Origin: Gammaproteobacteria bacterium
GTDB taxonomy: Bacteria > Pseudomonadota > Gammaproteobacteria > Thiotrichales > Thiotrichaceae
Direction: 5' to 3'
Length of the DNA: 64,000 bases
NCBI GenBank assembly: GCA_018822845.1
Contig: JAHJJD010000085.1
Location: 1 to 64,000 of the forward strand
In this document: positions 27,937 through 35,417 of the stretch, piece after piece
Layout of the letters: every line of letters begins with the position of its first letter
Position numbering within the stretch: the stretch's first letter is position 1
Translations under genes and position numbers: made by a program
Notes under the pieces: generated by a model
Told to the model about the DNA's origin: nothing
Database searches by the model: none
What the model saw: the letters and a program-made list of their open reading frames with translations, nothing else

Positions 27937-28178
27937 GCATCCCCCCAAGCCTGTTCGTCTTCCCACACTGAAAATTCGTCAGGGGTGACAGGGTGGCGCA
28001 AATAGCCCGCACGGTGCTTTTCCGCCAGTTTACGTTGGCGGTAGAGGGCGATTGCCATGCGCAAGGCTTCGCGGGTGAAGGCGGAGCGGTTGGTGTGGCT
28101 TTCCTGGACGACCTGATCCAGTTCCGTTACCAACTCGTCATCAAAGGTCATTTGCAAGGTTCGCATAGTGCTTTCCAT
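27933..28178 (-). CDS. Ribbon-helix-helix antitoxin (MazE-type partner of MazF)
   Basis: An 81-residue protein. Residues 5-45 form a ribbon-helix-helix DNA-binding domain (RTLQMTFDDELVTELDQVVQ, then NRSAFTREALRMAIA), and the acidic tail (TPDEFSVWEDEQAW) is the likely toxin-binding part. The stop overlaps the toxin ATG. A second ATG at 28166 (MRTLQ) may be the start. It lies 31 bases downstream of the moxR stop and would be expected to repress its own promoter, if it keeps one. Confidence 0.85.
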   Translation of the reverse strand: MESTMRTLQMTFDDELVTELDQVVQESHTNRSAFTREALRMAIALYRQRKLAEKHRAGYLRHPVTPDEFSVWEDEQAWGDA

Positions 28179-28208
28179 GTGGATAGTTATAGCTATAGTA
28201 GCATGGAC

Positions 28209-29171
28209 TCACGGAATCGCCACCCCGGCCAGTACCTTGCGTACCACGGCATCCGCATCCACCCCGGCGGCACGGGCGGCGTAGCCCAACACCAGTCGGT
28301 GACGCAGCACATCCGGGGCAATGTCGATAATGTCATCCGGCACCACGTATTCGCGCCCACGCAGATAGGCCAGCGCACTGCTGGCGCGCAGCAGCGCAAT
28401 CGAGGCACGCGGCGATGCGCCTGCCAGCAGGTAGTCTTTCCAGCCTGCGTCGAACTGTTCCAGCGTTCGGGTCGCGCCTACCAGCGCCACGATGTAGCGT
28501 TCCAGTTCCGGGGCAACGTGCACTTCCGCCACTTCGCGCCGCGCCTGCAATACCTGTTGCGGATGCAAGGGCGAATGCAGCGCGGGCTGGTCTTGCCCGT
28601 AATGGCGCTGGCGGTCGCGTTGCAGGATCAGCAGTTCCTCATCAGGTGTGGGGTATTGCAGCACCACATGCAGCAGGAAACGGTCAAGCTGGGCTTCGGG
28701 CAGCGGGTAGGTGCCACTTTGTTCCAGCGGGTTTTGCGTCGCCATCACAATGAACAGTTCCGGCAACTGGCGGGTTACGCCGCCGACCGTGACCTGATGT
28801 TCCTGCATCGCTTCGAGCAGGGCGGACTGCACTTTGGGCGGGGCACGGTTGATTTCATCCGCCAGTACAATTTCATGGAAAATCGGCCCGGCCACGAAGC
28901 GGAACGCACCATTCTGCGGTTCATAGATGTCTGTGCCCGTCAGGTCGCCGGGCATCAGGTCGGGGGTGAACTGGATGCGCTGGAAACTGGCGTGGACGCC
29001 GCTGGCCAAGGTGGTGACAGCGGTAGTTTTCGCCAGACCGGGCAGGCTTTCCAGCAGGATATGCCCACCGGTCAGCAGCGCCACCAGCAGGCGATCCAGC
29101 AAGGCGGTTTGCCCGACAATCACCTGTTCGAGGTGGGAGCGCAGAGTGAGGAACTCGGTTTGGGTTTGCAT
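28209..29171 (-). CDS. moxR: MoxR-family AAA+ ATPase
   Basis: A 320-residue AAA+ ATPase. Walker A is LESLPGLAKTT, Walker B is VLADEINRAPP, sensor 1 is ATQNP, and the lid contains ASPRASIALLRASSALA with the sensor 2 arginine. MoxR ATPases act as chaperones with VWA-domain partners, which here are encoded downstream (DUF58, BatA, BatB). The ATG at 29171 opens MQTQTEFLTLRSHLEQVIVGQ, the usual N-terminus; longer frames lack homology. It is the first gene of the operon reaching to 22533. Confidence 0.92.
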   Translation of the reverse strand: MQTQTEFLTLRSHLEQVIVGQTALLDRLLVALLTGGHILLESLPGLAKTTAVTTLASGVHASFQRIQFTPDLMPGDLTGTDIYEPQNGAFRFVAGPIFHEIVLADEINRAPPKVQSALLEAMQEHQVTVGGVTRQLPELFIVMATQNPLEQSGTYPLPEAQLDRFLLHVVLQYPTPDEELLILQRDRQRHYGQDQPALHSPLHPQQVLQARREVAEVHVAPELERYIVALVGATRTLEQFDAGWKDYLLAGASPRASIALLRASSALAYLRGREYVVPDDIIDIAPDVLRHRLVLGYAARAAGVDADAVVRKVLAGVAIP

Positions 29172-29236
29172 AGGGTACAGTGAACTGGTTGACAGACTCT
29201 TATTGATGCAGTGAGGTATGTTTTTATTCCAATTGA

Positions 29237-29774
29237 ATGCACACGGGCGGAATGACGTTTGGGGCAACAGCAAATACCATGGTGTTCGGGTTGCCCGGCA
29301 ATCCGGTTTCCAGCATAGTATGTGTGAAAGAGAACGCAACGGGATGGAGGCCGGTGAAACGGCTACCGTACAGTTGCTGGACGGGATGTTTTTTCAGAAC
29401 GAAAACAGGTTTACAGCAACCGAAGGTTGCAGCCTGATTGTGACTACCGGTGGTATCGGCCCTGCCCCGCGAGATGTAACGCCGGAGGCTACCGAAGCTG
29501 TGTGTGGAAAAATGATGCCGGGTTTTGGCGAACTGATGCGCACAGAATCGCTGAAGTTCGTACCGACAGCTATCCTGTCGCGCCAGACCGCAGGTATCAG
29601 GGGTAACTCCCTGATTGTCAATTTACCGGGCAAGCCATCAGCGATCGGGGACTGTTTACAGGCTGTATCCCTGCTATCCCTTATTGCCTTGACCTGATTG
29701 GTGGCGCGTGGCTGGAGGCTGATCCGGAACAATGCAGGGTATTCCGCCCGGCAAATGCTGCCCGACAGCCATAA
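29237..29774 (+). pseudogene. Decayed moeA-mogA molybdenum cofactor genes
   Basis: Three reading frames hold pieces in order. A first frame (29237-29325) encodes the MoeA loop TMVFGLPGNPVSSIV. A second frame (about 29420-29670) encodes a MogA/MoaB C-terminal half: TTGGIGPAPRDVTPEAT, MPGFGELMR and PTAILSRQTAGIRG. A third frame picks up at about 29672 with AIPYCLDLIGGAWLEADPEQ and stops at 29772-29774. The last shift is explained by loss of one base at GTATCCCTG. The 5' part of moeA is gone. MoeA and MogA insert molybdenum into molybdopterin, the cofactor needed by the formate dehydrogenase in this window, so intact copies must exist elsewhere. Confidence 0.8.
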
Positions 29775-29843
29775 ATTGGATTAGCCTCATGATTCACATC
29801 AGATTATAATTTGGTTAACACAATATCTGAGTTTTTCCCGCTT

Positions 29844-30029
29844 ATGGAATCCAAAACTGCCCGCCTTACCATCCTGATCGACCCGGACAAGAAAAAAGCG
29901 TTTGAGGCATTGTGCGCCTCCCAAGACCTGAATACCTCCCAGGTAGTACGTCAACTCATCCGTGATTACCTGCTGAAACACGGTGTCGATTATCGCAAGG
30001 CCATAGCCAACCCCAACGTGAAAGCCTGA
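29844..30029 (+). CDS. Small ribbon-helix-helix protein
   Basis: A 61-residue protein, MESKTARLTILIDPDKKKAF, with the beta strand (RLTILID), helix (KKAFEALCASQDL) and second helix (TSQVVRQLIRDYLLKHG) of CopG/ribbon-helix-helix regulators. Such proteins are small DNA-binding repressors or antitoxins. No toxin gene follows; the next gene is a methyltransferase-like protein 250 bases on. Frame and composition look real. Confidence 0.65.
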   Translation: MESKTARLTILIDPDKKKAFEALCASQDLNTSQVVRQLIRDYLLKHGVDYRKAIANPNVKA

Positions 30030-30229
30030 CGCTTACCCCCCACAAACCGTTTCCTGGAACAATGCCTGCCAAACGGGGGATCGGGCTTTATCGTGTCTAA
30101 TGACATGTTAATATCATTAACATATAATGCTAACCTGTTTCTCATGATTACCTAAGTTTGAGTTCACACTGTTGTCCAACTGTTAGGGGGATATTCAAGA
30201 TCAACCGATCTCCAACCAACCCCCGACTT

Positions 30230-30265
30230 GGCGTACCTGTCCCTCCGGCGGGTACGCCGTTTTTT
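30230..30265 (+). terminator. Rho-independent terminator-like hairpin
   Basis: GGCGTACC (30230-30237) pairs with GGTACGCC (30251-30258) around a 13-base loop, followed by six T at 30260-30265. It lies 15 bases before the ATG of the spermidine-synthase-like gene. It could end the transcript of the small ribbon-helix-helix gene or act as an attenuator in the leader of the next gene. Only structure supports this. Confidence 0.6.
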
Positions 30266-30280
30266 CTGTCAACACCATTA

Positions 30281-31027
30281 ATGTTTGAGGATGAAATCCT
30301 GCTCCACCAGCAGCAAGACCGCTGGGGCAATATCCTGGTGCTTGACCAGCAAGGCCATCGGGTACTGTCATTCGACTCGATATACGAGCAAAGTCGCATG
30401 AACCTAGACCGCCCCAGCGATCTGGTACACCAATACACCCGCGCCATGCTGTTGGGGCTGGCATTCGGCAATCCAGCACACATTACCCTGTTTGGTTTGG
30501 GTGGTGGTTGCCTGTTGCGGGCAGCCCACCAAATCAACCCCAACCTGCACCTGCAAGCCGTCGAGCTACGGGCAGCGGTGGTGGCGGTTGCGCGGGACTA
30601 CTTTGGCTTGCCCGAATCCCCCCACCTCAGCATCGAAGTGGCAGACGGGCGCGACTACATCACCCGCCAGCCGGATGCCTGCACCGACCTGATCTGGGCG
30701 GATATGTACCATGCACTGCGGGCTGACCCGTTCCAGATGCAGAAACGCTTTTGCCGCGAAAGCCAGCGCATCTTGAGTGATGATGGTTGGCTGGTCATCA
30801 ACTGCCACGAGTTCCCCCCTGCCAACGGGATGTTTTTCCGTTTCCTCAGGGAATACTTCAAGGAAATCCTGATTTGTGTTGTACCGGGGGGAAACTTCGT
30901 GGTGTATGCCGGGAAATCCGGCAAAGGCAAACCCAAATCACTTGTATCGCTGGAAGTGGAAGTGATGGAACTGAAAACCCGCACCAAGCTGGGTTTTCTG
31001 CTCCCCCACGTCCAGTCGCTGGATTAA
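30281..31027 (+). CDS. Spermidine synthase-like SAM-dependent protein
   Basis: A 248-residue protein. The N-terminal FEDEILLHQQQDRWGNILVLDQQGHRVLSFDS is a spermidine-synthase-type beta domain. A Rossmann fold follows with FGLGGGCLLRAAH (SAM loop), LQAVELRAAVVAVARDYFG and VADGRDYI, then LIWADMYHA in place of the usual DLIIVDxxD. True spermidine synthases have paired acidic residues at the putrescine site that I cannot confirm, so a different methyl- or aminopropyltransferase is possible. The start at 30281 follows the terminator hairpin. The DUF29 gene follows 23 bases later. Confidence 0.75.
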   Translation: MFEDEILLHQQQDRWGNILVLDQQGHRVLSFDSIYEQSRMNLDRPSDLVHQYTRAMLLGLAFGNPAHITLFGLGGGCLLRAAHQINPNLHLQAVELRAAVVAVARDYFGLPESPHLSIEVADGRDYITRQPDACTDLIWADMYHALRADPFQMQKRFCRESQRILSDDGWLVINCHEFPPANGMFFRFLREYFKEILICVVPGGNFVVYAGKSGKGKPKSLVSLEVEVMELKTRTKLGFLLPHVQSLD

Positions 31028-31050
31028 GCAGCAACCCAAGGAGGCAGCAA

Positions 31051-31494
31051 TTGGACACAAGGCAAGATTACCGGGCTTGGGCAACCACCCAAGCCCGGCT
31101 ATTACGGCAACGCCAGTTTGCACAGTTGGATCTTGAACACCTGGCAGAGGAGGTAGAGGCGATGGGTACAAACGGCAGGCGGGTATTGGAAATGCTGCTG
31201 ACTGACTTGCTGGCAAACCTGCTGAAATGGCAATACCAGCCGGTCTACGTGATGCGCCGCAAATTTGCCATCAGCAGCCAGCGCAAGCGGCTGAACTGGT
31301 TGCTCAAGGATAACCCCGATATGGCGGAACAACTTCCGCAAAACCTCACCCGTGCGTATCAACTGGCAGTGCTGGCGGTGGCGGAAACTACGGGTATCCA
31401 GCCCAATCGCCTGCCCGCACAATGCCCGTGGACATTCGCACAAATCAGCAGCACCGATTTCCTGCCCGTAGCGGAGGGTATAACCGTTCAATAA
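31051..31494 (+). CDS. DUF29 domain protein
   Basis: A 147-residue protein read from a TTG at 31051, which follows AAGGAGG by 6 bases. The sequence DTRQDYRAWATTQARLL, then FAQLDLEHLAEEVEAMG and LLTDLLANLLKWQYQP, is the DUF29 pattern (a helical family common in cyanobacteria and gammaproteobacteria). The C-terminal CPWTFAQI and DFLP blocks also fit. Function unknown. It ends over a decayed sigma factor on the other strand. Confidence 0.8.
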   Translation: MDTRQDYRAWATTQARLLRQRQFAQLDLEHLAEEVEAMGTNGRRVLEMLLTDLLANLLKWQYQPVYVMRRKFAISSQRKRLNWLLKDNPDMAEQLPQNLTRAYQLAVLAVAETTGIQPNRLPAQCPWTFAQISSTDFLPVAEGITVQ

Positions 31495-31735
31495 GGGACT
31501 CGCCCACGGCTGGCGCGGCTTTTGACGGCGGACAGGGAATACCCCACGCATCAGCCAGTGCTTGCAGGTTACGCCCTTCAAAATCGGTTGCCAGCAAAGT
31601 GTCCCGGTAAATGTCAGGCAACTGTTGCACTCACGGCATTGCGGGCAATGGTATACAGCCATGCGCTGGGGTTCTGTTTGTGAATGATCGTCAAGAGTAT
31701 TGACGTAGCCGTTCCCAAAAGGTCGCAGGTATTTC
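31445..31735 (-). pseudogene. Remnant of an ECF RNA polymerase sigma factor
   Basis: On the minus strand one frame (about 31624-31735) encodes KQNPSAWLYTIARNAV, the region 2 signature of ECF sigma factors. After a stop, another frame (31445-31630) encodes LPDIYRDTLLATDFEG followed by LQALADAWGIP, a region 4 like that of SigZ-type factors, ending in RAGNRCC. The linker and N-terminal parts are missing and the frame is broken, so this is a decayed gene. Its 3' end overlaps the convergent DUF29 gene. Confidence 0.7.
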
Positions 31736-31741
31736 GTCAAA

Positions 31742-32119
31742 TCACAACAGGGCAAACCCTTGCCAGACCCACCAAGCCCCTGCCAACACCAGAATCACCG
31801 CGAAGGTACGCCGCCCCGGCAACCAGCGGTCATAATGGACAATGTGGCGGATCAGGGTATTCGCTGTCGCAGGCATGGCCCCCGCCACCAGCAGCAGGAT
31901 GCTATGCTATGCCCAATGCCGTAAACCAGCACAGGTATCCGAGCCGAACTCGGCAATGGTCGGCTTGCCTTGCTGCAATGCCTGCTGCACGACATCATCT
32001 TCAATCGCCTGAACTTCGGTGGACAGTTGCATTGCCCCAAAACCCACGACTGCCATGAAAAATGCCACCAACACCCACGTCATCAGTGGCCAGTGGAACA
32101 AACCGCCTTGCCTGTGCAT
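31742..32119 (-). pseudogene. Deletion fusion of a thioredoxin gene and a ccdA-like gene
   Basis: From the ATG at 32119 a membrane-anchored thioredoxin-like protein begins (anchor WVLVAFFMAVVGFGAMQLS, then GKPTIAEFGSDTC). It breaks off just at the active-site cysteine. The DNA continues, one frame over, as the C-terminal part of a CcdA-like protein (IPVLVYGIGHS). A 5-base tandem duplication (ATAGC at about 31904-31913) then shifts frame again to LLLVAGAMPATANTLIRH and the end WVWQGFALL with a stop at 31742. The junction GATACCTGTG could be read by either parent gene, suggesting deletion across a short shared sequence. Confidence 0.75.
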
Positions 32120-32130
32120 GGTCATTTCCC

Positions 32131-32418
32131 TTAGCAGCATTTACCACCACTGCAACAACCGCCCGCAGCCGGTGCTGCGGCTGTTGCGCCGCTTAACCAG
32201 CCTTCAATCGCGGCTTTGGAAGGGATGCCGCCCGCATGAACCACCTTGCCATCCACCACCACGCCGGGGGTGGACATCACACCGTAGCCCATGATGGAAG
32301 GCAGGTCTTCGACCTTCTCCATTTCCACCGCCACGCCTTTTTCTTTAGCTGCGTCTTCGATCAGCTTGAAGGTGGTTTTACAGTTGGCACAGCCGGTGCC
32401 GAGGACTTTGATTTGCAT
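32131..32418 (-). CDS. Small thioredoxin-fold redox protein with metal-binding tail
   Basis: A 95-residue protein starting MQIKVLGTGCANCKT, the C-x2-C active site of the small redox-active disulfide family (TM0996/MTH895 type). YGVMSTPGVVVDGKVVHAGGIPS completes the fold. The C-terminal tail CCSGGKCC adds four cysteines, likely a metal or thiol site. It lies between the DUF318 permease and the broken trx-ccdA genes, the usual set for this permease family. Probably passes electrons or metal to the permease (inference). Confidence 0.88.
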   Translation of the reverse strand: MQIKVLGTGCANCKTTFKLIEDAAKEKGVAVEMEKVEDLPSIMGYGVMSTPGVVVDGKVVHAGGIPSKAAIEGWLSGATAAAPAAGGCCSGGKCC

Positions 32419-32441
32419 GAAAGGCTCCTTGATTCAGTGAA

Positions 32442-33503
32442 TTACAAAACGAGATTAAATAAATACCCGACCAGCAAGATGCCGGTCGCAACCACGCCGA
32501 TAAAGGTGGCGATCAGGCGCGGCTTCAGCACCTTGCGCAGGATGATCATTTCCGGTGCAGACAGCGCAATGACGCTCATCATGAATGCCAGCACCGTGCC
32601 CAATGCCGCGCCTTTCGCCAGCAATGCCTGCACGATGGGGATAACGCCAGCAGCGTTGGTATACATCGGCACACCCAGCAGCACTGCCGCAGGCACCGCC
32701 CACCACACGTCAGCCCCCATGAAAGAGGCCATGAAATCTTCCGGCACATAACCGTGGATCAGCGCACCCAAGCCCACACCAATGACGATGTAAGGCCACA
32801 CCTTGCCGACGATTTCGCGCACATGCTGGAAGCCGTGCTGGATGCGTTCCGCCCACGGCATCGCACTTGCGCCAACATTGCCTGCGGATTGGGTGTTTTG
32901 TATCTGCCGCACCCAGTCTTCGAGGTATTGTTCCATGCCCAGTTTGCCGATCAGCATCCCGGCGAAAACCGCAATCAGCAAACCCATCAGCAGATACAGC
33001 GCGGCAACCTGCCAGCCAAACAAGCCGAACAGCAGGATCAGGGCAACCTCATTCACCATCGGCGCGGCGATCAGGAAGGAAAACGTCACGCCCAGTGGCA
33101 CACCCGCTTGCAGGAAGCCAATGAACAGCGGCACGGCAGAACAGGAACAAAACGGGGTGACGATTCCCAGGGTTGCCGCCAGCGCATTGCCTACCCCCAA
33201 CCGCTTGCCGGAGAGCATGGCACGGGTGCGTTCCGGCGAGACGAAGGTGTGGATGATGCCCATCACAAACACAATGCCGGTGAGCAGTAACAACACTTTC
33301 GGCGTGTCGTAGAAAAAGAACTGCAATGCCCCGCCAAGATGGCTGTCACGCACCACTGGCAGTGCTGCCACCAACGCCTCGGAAGCGGGAGCCAGCGAGC
33401 GGTACAACAAAAACCACAGCATCGCTACCAGCAGCAAAAACAACACTGGTTGCTGTACGGGAAAACGACGTAATTGCTGGATAGCTTGCATGAGTTTACC
33501 CAT
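32442..33503 (-). CDS. DUF318/ArsP-like permease
   Basis: A 353-residue protein with about eight to ten membrane segments and the conserved cysteine site TPFCSCSAVPLFIGFLQAGVPLG. The SFLIAAPMVNEVALILLFG block is typical of COG0701 permeases. Members include ArsP, which exports trivalent organoarsenicals, and others whose substrates are unknown. Downstream are the small redox protein and the decayed trx-ccdA pair. Arsenic export fits the arsJ/GAPDH pair 11 kb away, but substrate is not proven. The upstream region carries CGAATATAT repeats (33565-33589). Confidence 0.85.
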   Translation of the reverse strand: MGKLMQAIQQLRRFPVQQPVLFLLLVAMLWFLLYRSLAPASEALVAALPVVRDSHLGGALQFFFYDTPKVLLLLTGIVFVMGIIHTFVSPERTRAMLSGKRLGVGNALAATLGIVTPFCSCSAVPLFIGFLQAGVPLGVTFSFLIAAPMVNEVALILLFGLFGWQVAALYLLMGLLIAVFAGMLIGKLGMEQYLEDWVRQIQNTQSAGNVGASAMPWAERIQHGFQHVREIVGKVWPYIVIGVGLGALIHGYVPEDFMASFMGADVWWAVPAAVLLGVPMYTNAAGVIPIVQALLAKGAALGTVLAFMMSVIALSAPEMIILRKVLKPRLIATFIGVVATGILLVGYLFNLVL

Positions 33504-33564
33504 AACATATGAGCGGTAGAAACAGACTTCGTAATCTTGCCAAGGATTAGTATATACGCCACAT

Positions 33565-33589
33565 CGAATATATGAAATGACGAATATAT
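33565..33589. promoter_or_regulatory. Direct repeat CGAATATAT upstream of the permease gene
   Basis: CGAATATAT occurs at 33565-33573 and 33581-33589, 16 bases apart, and an imperfect inverted partner TATATACG lies at 33551-33558. The site is 62 bases upstream of the permease ATG on the other strand. It could be an ArsR-family operator, by position only. Confidence 0.4.
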
Positions 33590-33612
33590 CCCTGAACCTC
33601 TATTTGCACCAC

Positions 33613-34953
33613 TTACCCCCGGTTAAACGCCAGCGCGACCCACCCGCCGGAAAGCAGCATTGCCCCCCCGACCAGCCAGAAGGTTACATCCAGGGCTTGC
33701 GCCCATTGTGCCAGCAAGCCCATCGCCAGCGCCCCCACCGCATAGCCGAAATCACGCCAGAAACGGTACACGCCCAGCAAAGTGCCACGTTGCGCGGGTG
33801 GGCTGACATCCGCCACCGCCGCCCCCAGCGTCGGGTACAGCATCGCCATGCCGAAACCGATCAGCCCTGCTTCCAGCGTCCACAGCCATACCGAGTGGCT
33901 CAATACCAGCAGCAACACTCCGATACCGCACAGCCACATGCCGCCGACGATCAGCGGTTTGCGCCCGAAACGGTCAGAGGCAGGGCCGGTGATGAGCTGG
34001 CTTGCGCCCCACACCAGCGCATACACACCGATGATGGAGCTGCCCTGCACCAGCGTCAGGTGTTGGGAAACGAACCACACCGGCAGGATGATCCACACCA
34101 GCGCGTCGGTAAACTTTTCCACCAATCCGGCCTGATTCAGGGCCAGCAAGCTGCGGTTTTGCCAACTGGCGTACAGGAAGGCTTGGCCTAATGAGGGGGA
34201 AGAAACCCCTCCCGGCCTCCCCTTGTCAGGGGAGGGGCGTTCTTGCACGGCAGTGGCAGATGCGTCTTGTTCCTCCCCTGACAAGGGGAGGTTAGGAGGG
34301 GTTTCTTCTAAACCGGGAGGGGTTTCTTTCACATGAGCCAACGCCCACGGACGGGTTTCCTTGACCATCAGGATCGCCAGCACCAACCCGGCGAGGATCA
34401 CCACCGAGCCAAACAGGAACAAACCCTGCCGTGCGCCATGTATGTCCACCAGCCATGCCGTCACCACCCCTGCCAGTGCTACCGCCGCATAACCGGAAAA
34501 CTCGTTCATGCCATTCACCAACCCTTTCTGGCTCAGGTGCGTCATGTCCAACTTGCTGTTCAGCGTCATCGACCAGCACAAACCCTGGTTGACGCCAAGC
34601 AAGGCGGTGGCTGCAACCACCCAGCCCCAGTTGGGCGCATACAGCAACAGCAACGGAATCGGCAACGCCGCCACCCACCCCGCCACCAGCACCCGCTTGC
34701 GCCCGAAACGGTCAGAAAACCGCCCCGCGAACAGGTTCATTACCGACTTGACCGCGCCGAAAACCACCACGAAGGTGGTGAGCAAAAAGAACTGCTGCCC
34801 ACCCAGCCCAAACTCTGTTTCCGCCAGACCGGGGACAACCGTGCGGGTCATGCCGATGGTCAAGCCAACCAGAAATACCTGTAGTAGCTGGTGGAGGATT
34901 TGCGCGAGATTGGCCTGGATGCCGTGCTGGACAGGGAGTGAGGTATTGTGCAT
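33613..34953 (-). CDS. MFS transporter with in-frame repeat insertion
   Basis: A 446-residue transporter of about twelve segments, with the MFS motifs GRFSDRFGRKRVLVAGW after segment 2 and SDRFGRKPLIVGG after segment 8. The central cytoplasmic loop between segments 6 and 7 is lengthened by about 43 residues (KETPPGLEETPPNLPLSGEE... RPSPDKGRPGGVSS) encoded by a palindromic repeat, yet the frame remains open. The ATG at 34953 is preferred. It is divergent from the DsrE gene across a perfect inverted repeat. Substrate unknown; its position suggests a sulfur or metal-related compound (inference). Confidence 0.85.
   Translation of the reverse strand: MHNTSLPVQHGIQANLAQILHQLLQVFLVGLTIGMTRTVVPGLAETEFGLGGQQFFLLTTFVVVFGAVKSVMNLFAGRFSDRFGRKRVLVAGWVAALPIPLLLLYAPNWGWVVAATALLGVNQGLCWSMTLNSKLDMTHLSQKGLVNGMNEFSGYAAVALAGVVTAWLVDIHGARQGLFLFGSVVILAGLVLAILMVKETRPWALAHVKETPPGLEETPPNLPLSGEEQDASATAVQERPSPDKGRPGGVSSPSLGQAFLYASWQNRSLLALNQAGLVEKFTDALVWIILPVWFVSQHLTLVQGSSIIGVYALVWGASQLITGPASDRFGRKPLIVGGMWLCGIGVLLLVLSHSVWLWTLEAGLIGFGMAMLYPTLGAAVADVSPPAQRGTLLGVYRFWRDFGYAVGALAMGLLAQWAQALDVTFWLVGGAMLLSGGWVALAFNRG
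34199..34327. repeat. Palindromic repeat element, in frame inside the MFS gene
   Basis: Outer ends GAAGAAACCCCTCC and GGAGGGGTTTCTTC are inverted, and inner palindromes CCTCCCCTTGTCAGGGGAGG and its counterpart sit at each end. A second copy of the right end follows at 34314-34327. The inner TCTTGTTCCTCCCC core is shared with the elements at 24258 and 59293. Confidence 0.8.
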
Positions 34954-34981
34954 GGGTATAATACTGACTTTAATCAAAAAC

Positions 34982-35001
34982 ATTCAATTGAGGAATTGAA
35001 T
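34982..35001. promoter_or_regulatory. Perfect inverted repeat, likely ArsR-type operator, between MFS and DsrE genes
   Basis: ATTCAATT (34982-34989) and AATTGAAT (34994-35001) are perfect inverted arms with a 4-base spacer. Written as ATTCAAT-N6-ATTGAAT it is the same site as at 39010-39029 upstream of the second ArsR-rhodanese gene. It lies 29 bases from the MFS ATG and 58 from the DsrE ATG, so it could control both. Confidence 0.65.
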
Positions 35002-35058
35002 ATACGATTTATCCCGCCTAGACTGCAAGCATTACAGTGCCAAACAGGAGTTCCAGCC

Positions 35059-35412
35059 ATGAAAATACTGTTCATCCTCAACGATGCCCCCTACGGTACG
35101 GAAAAAGCCTACAACGCCCTGCGTCTGGCCATGGCCCTGCAAAAGGAACAGCCGGAAACGGCAGTGCTGGTTTTCCTGATGGCGGATGCTGTCACCTGCG
35201 CCATCCCCCACCAGAACACCCCGCAAGGCTATTACAACCTCGAACGGATGCTGAAAGCGGTCATCCATAAAGGCGGGCAAGTCAAAGCGTGCGGCACTTG
35301 CCTGGATGCGCGTGGGCTGAAGGAAATGCCCCTGATTGAAGGGGTGGAAGCCAGCACCATGCCGCAACTGGCGCAATGGACGCTGGCAGCCGACAAGGTG
35401 CTGACGTTTTAG
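35059..35412 (+). CDS. DsrE-family sulfur-handling protein
   Basis: A 117-residue cytoplasmic protein opening MKILFILNDAPYGTEKAYNALRLA, the DsrE/YchN fold. The conserved sulfur-carrying cysteine region is QVKACGTCLDARG, giving a CxxC pair. Family members bind persulfide sulfur and pass it on in sulfur trafficking. CAGGAG precedes the ATG. It is divergent from the MFS gene and followed 5 bases later by the convergent TauE gene. Confidence 0.85.
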   Translation: MKILFILNDAPYGTEKAYNALRLAMALQKEQPETAVLVFLMADAVTCAIPHQNTPQGYYNLERMLKAVIHKGGQVKACGTCLDARGLKEMPLIEGVEASTMPQLAQWTLAADKVLTF

Positions 35413-35417
35413 GCATC

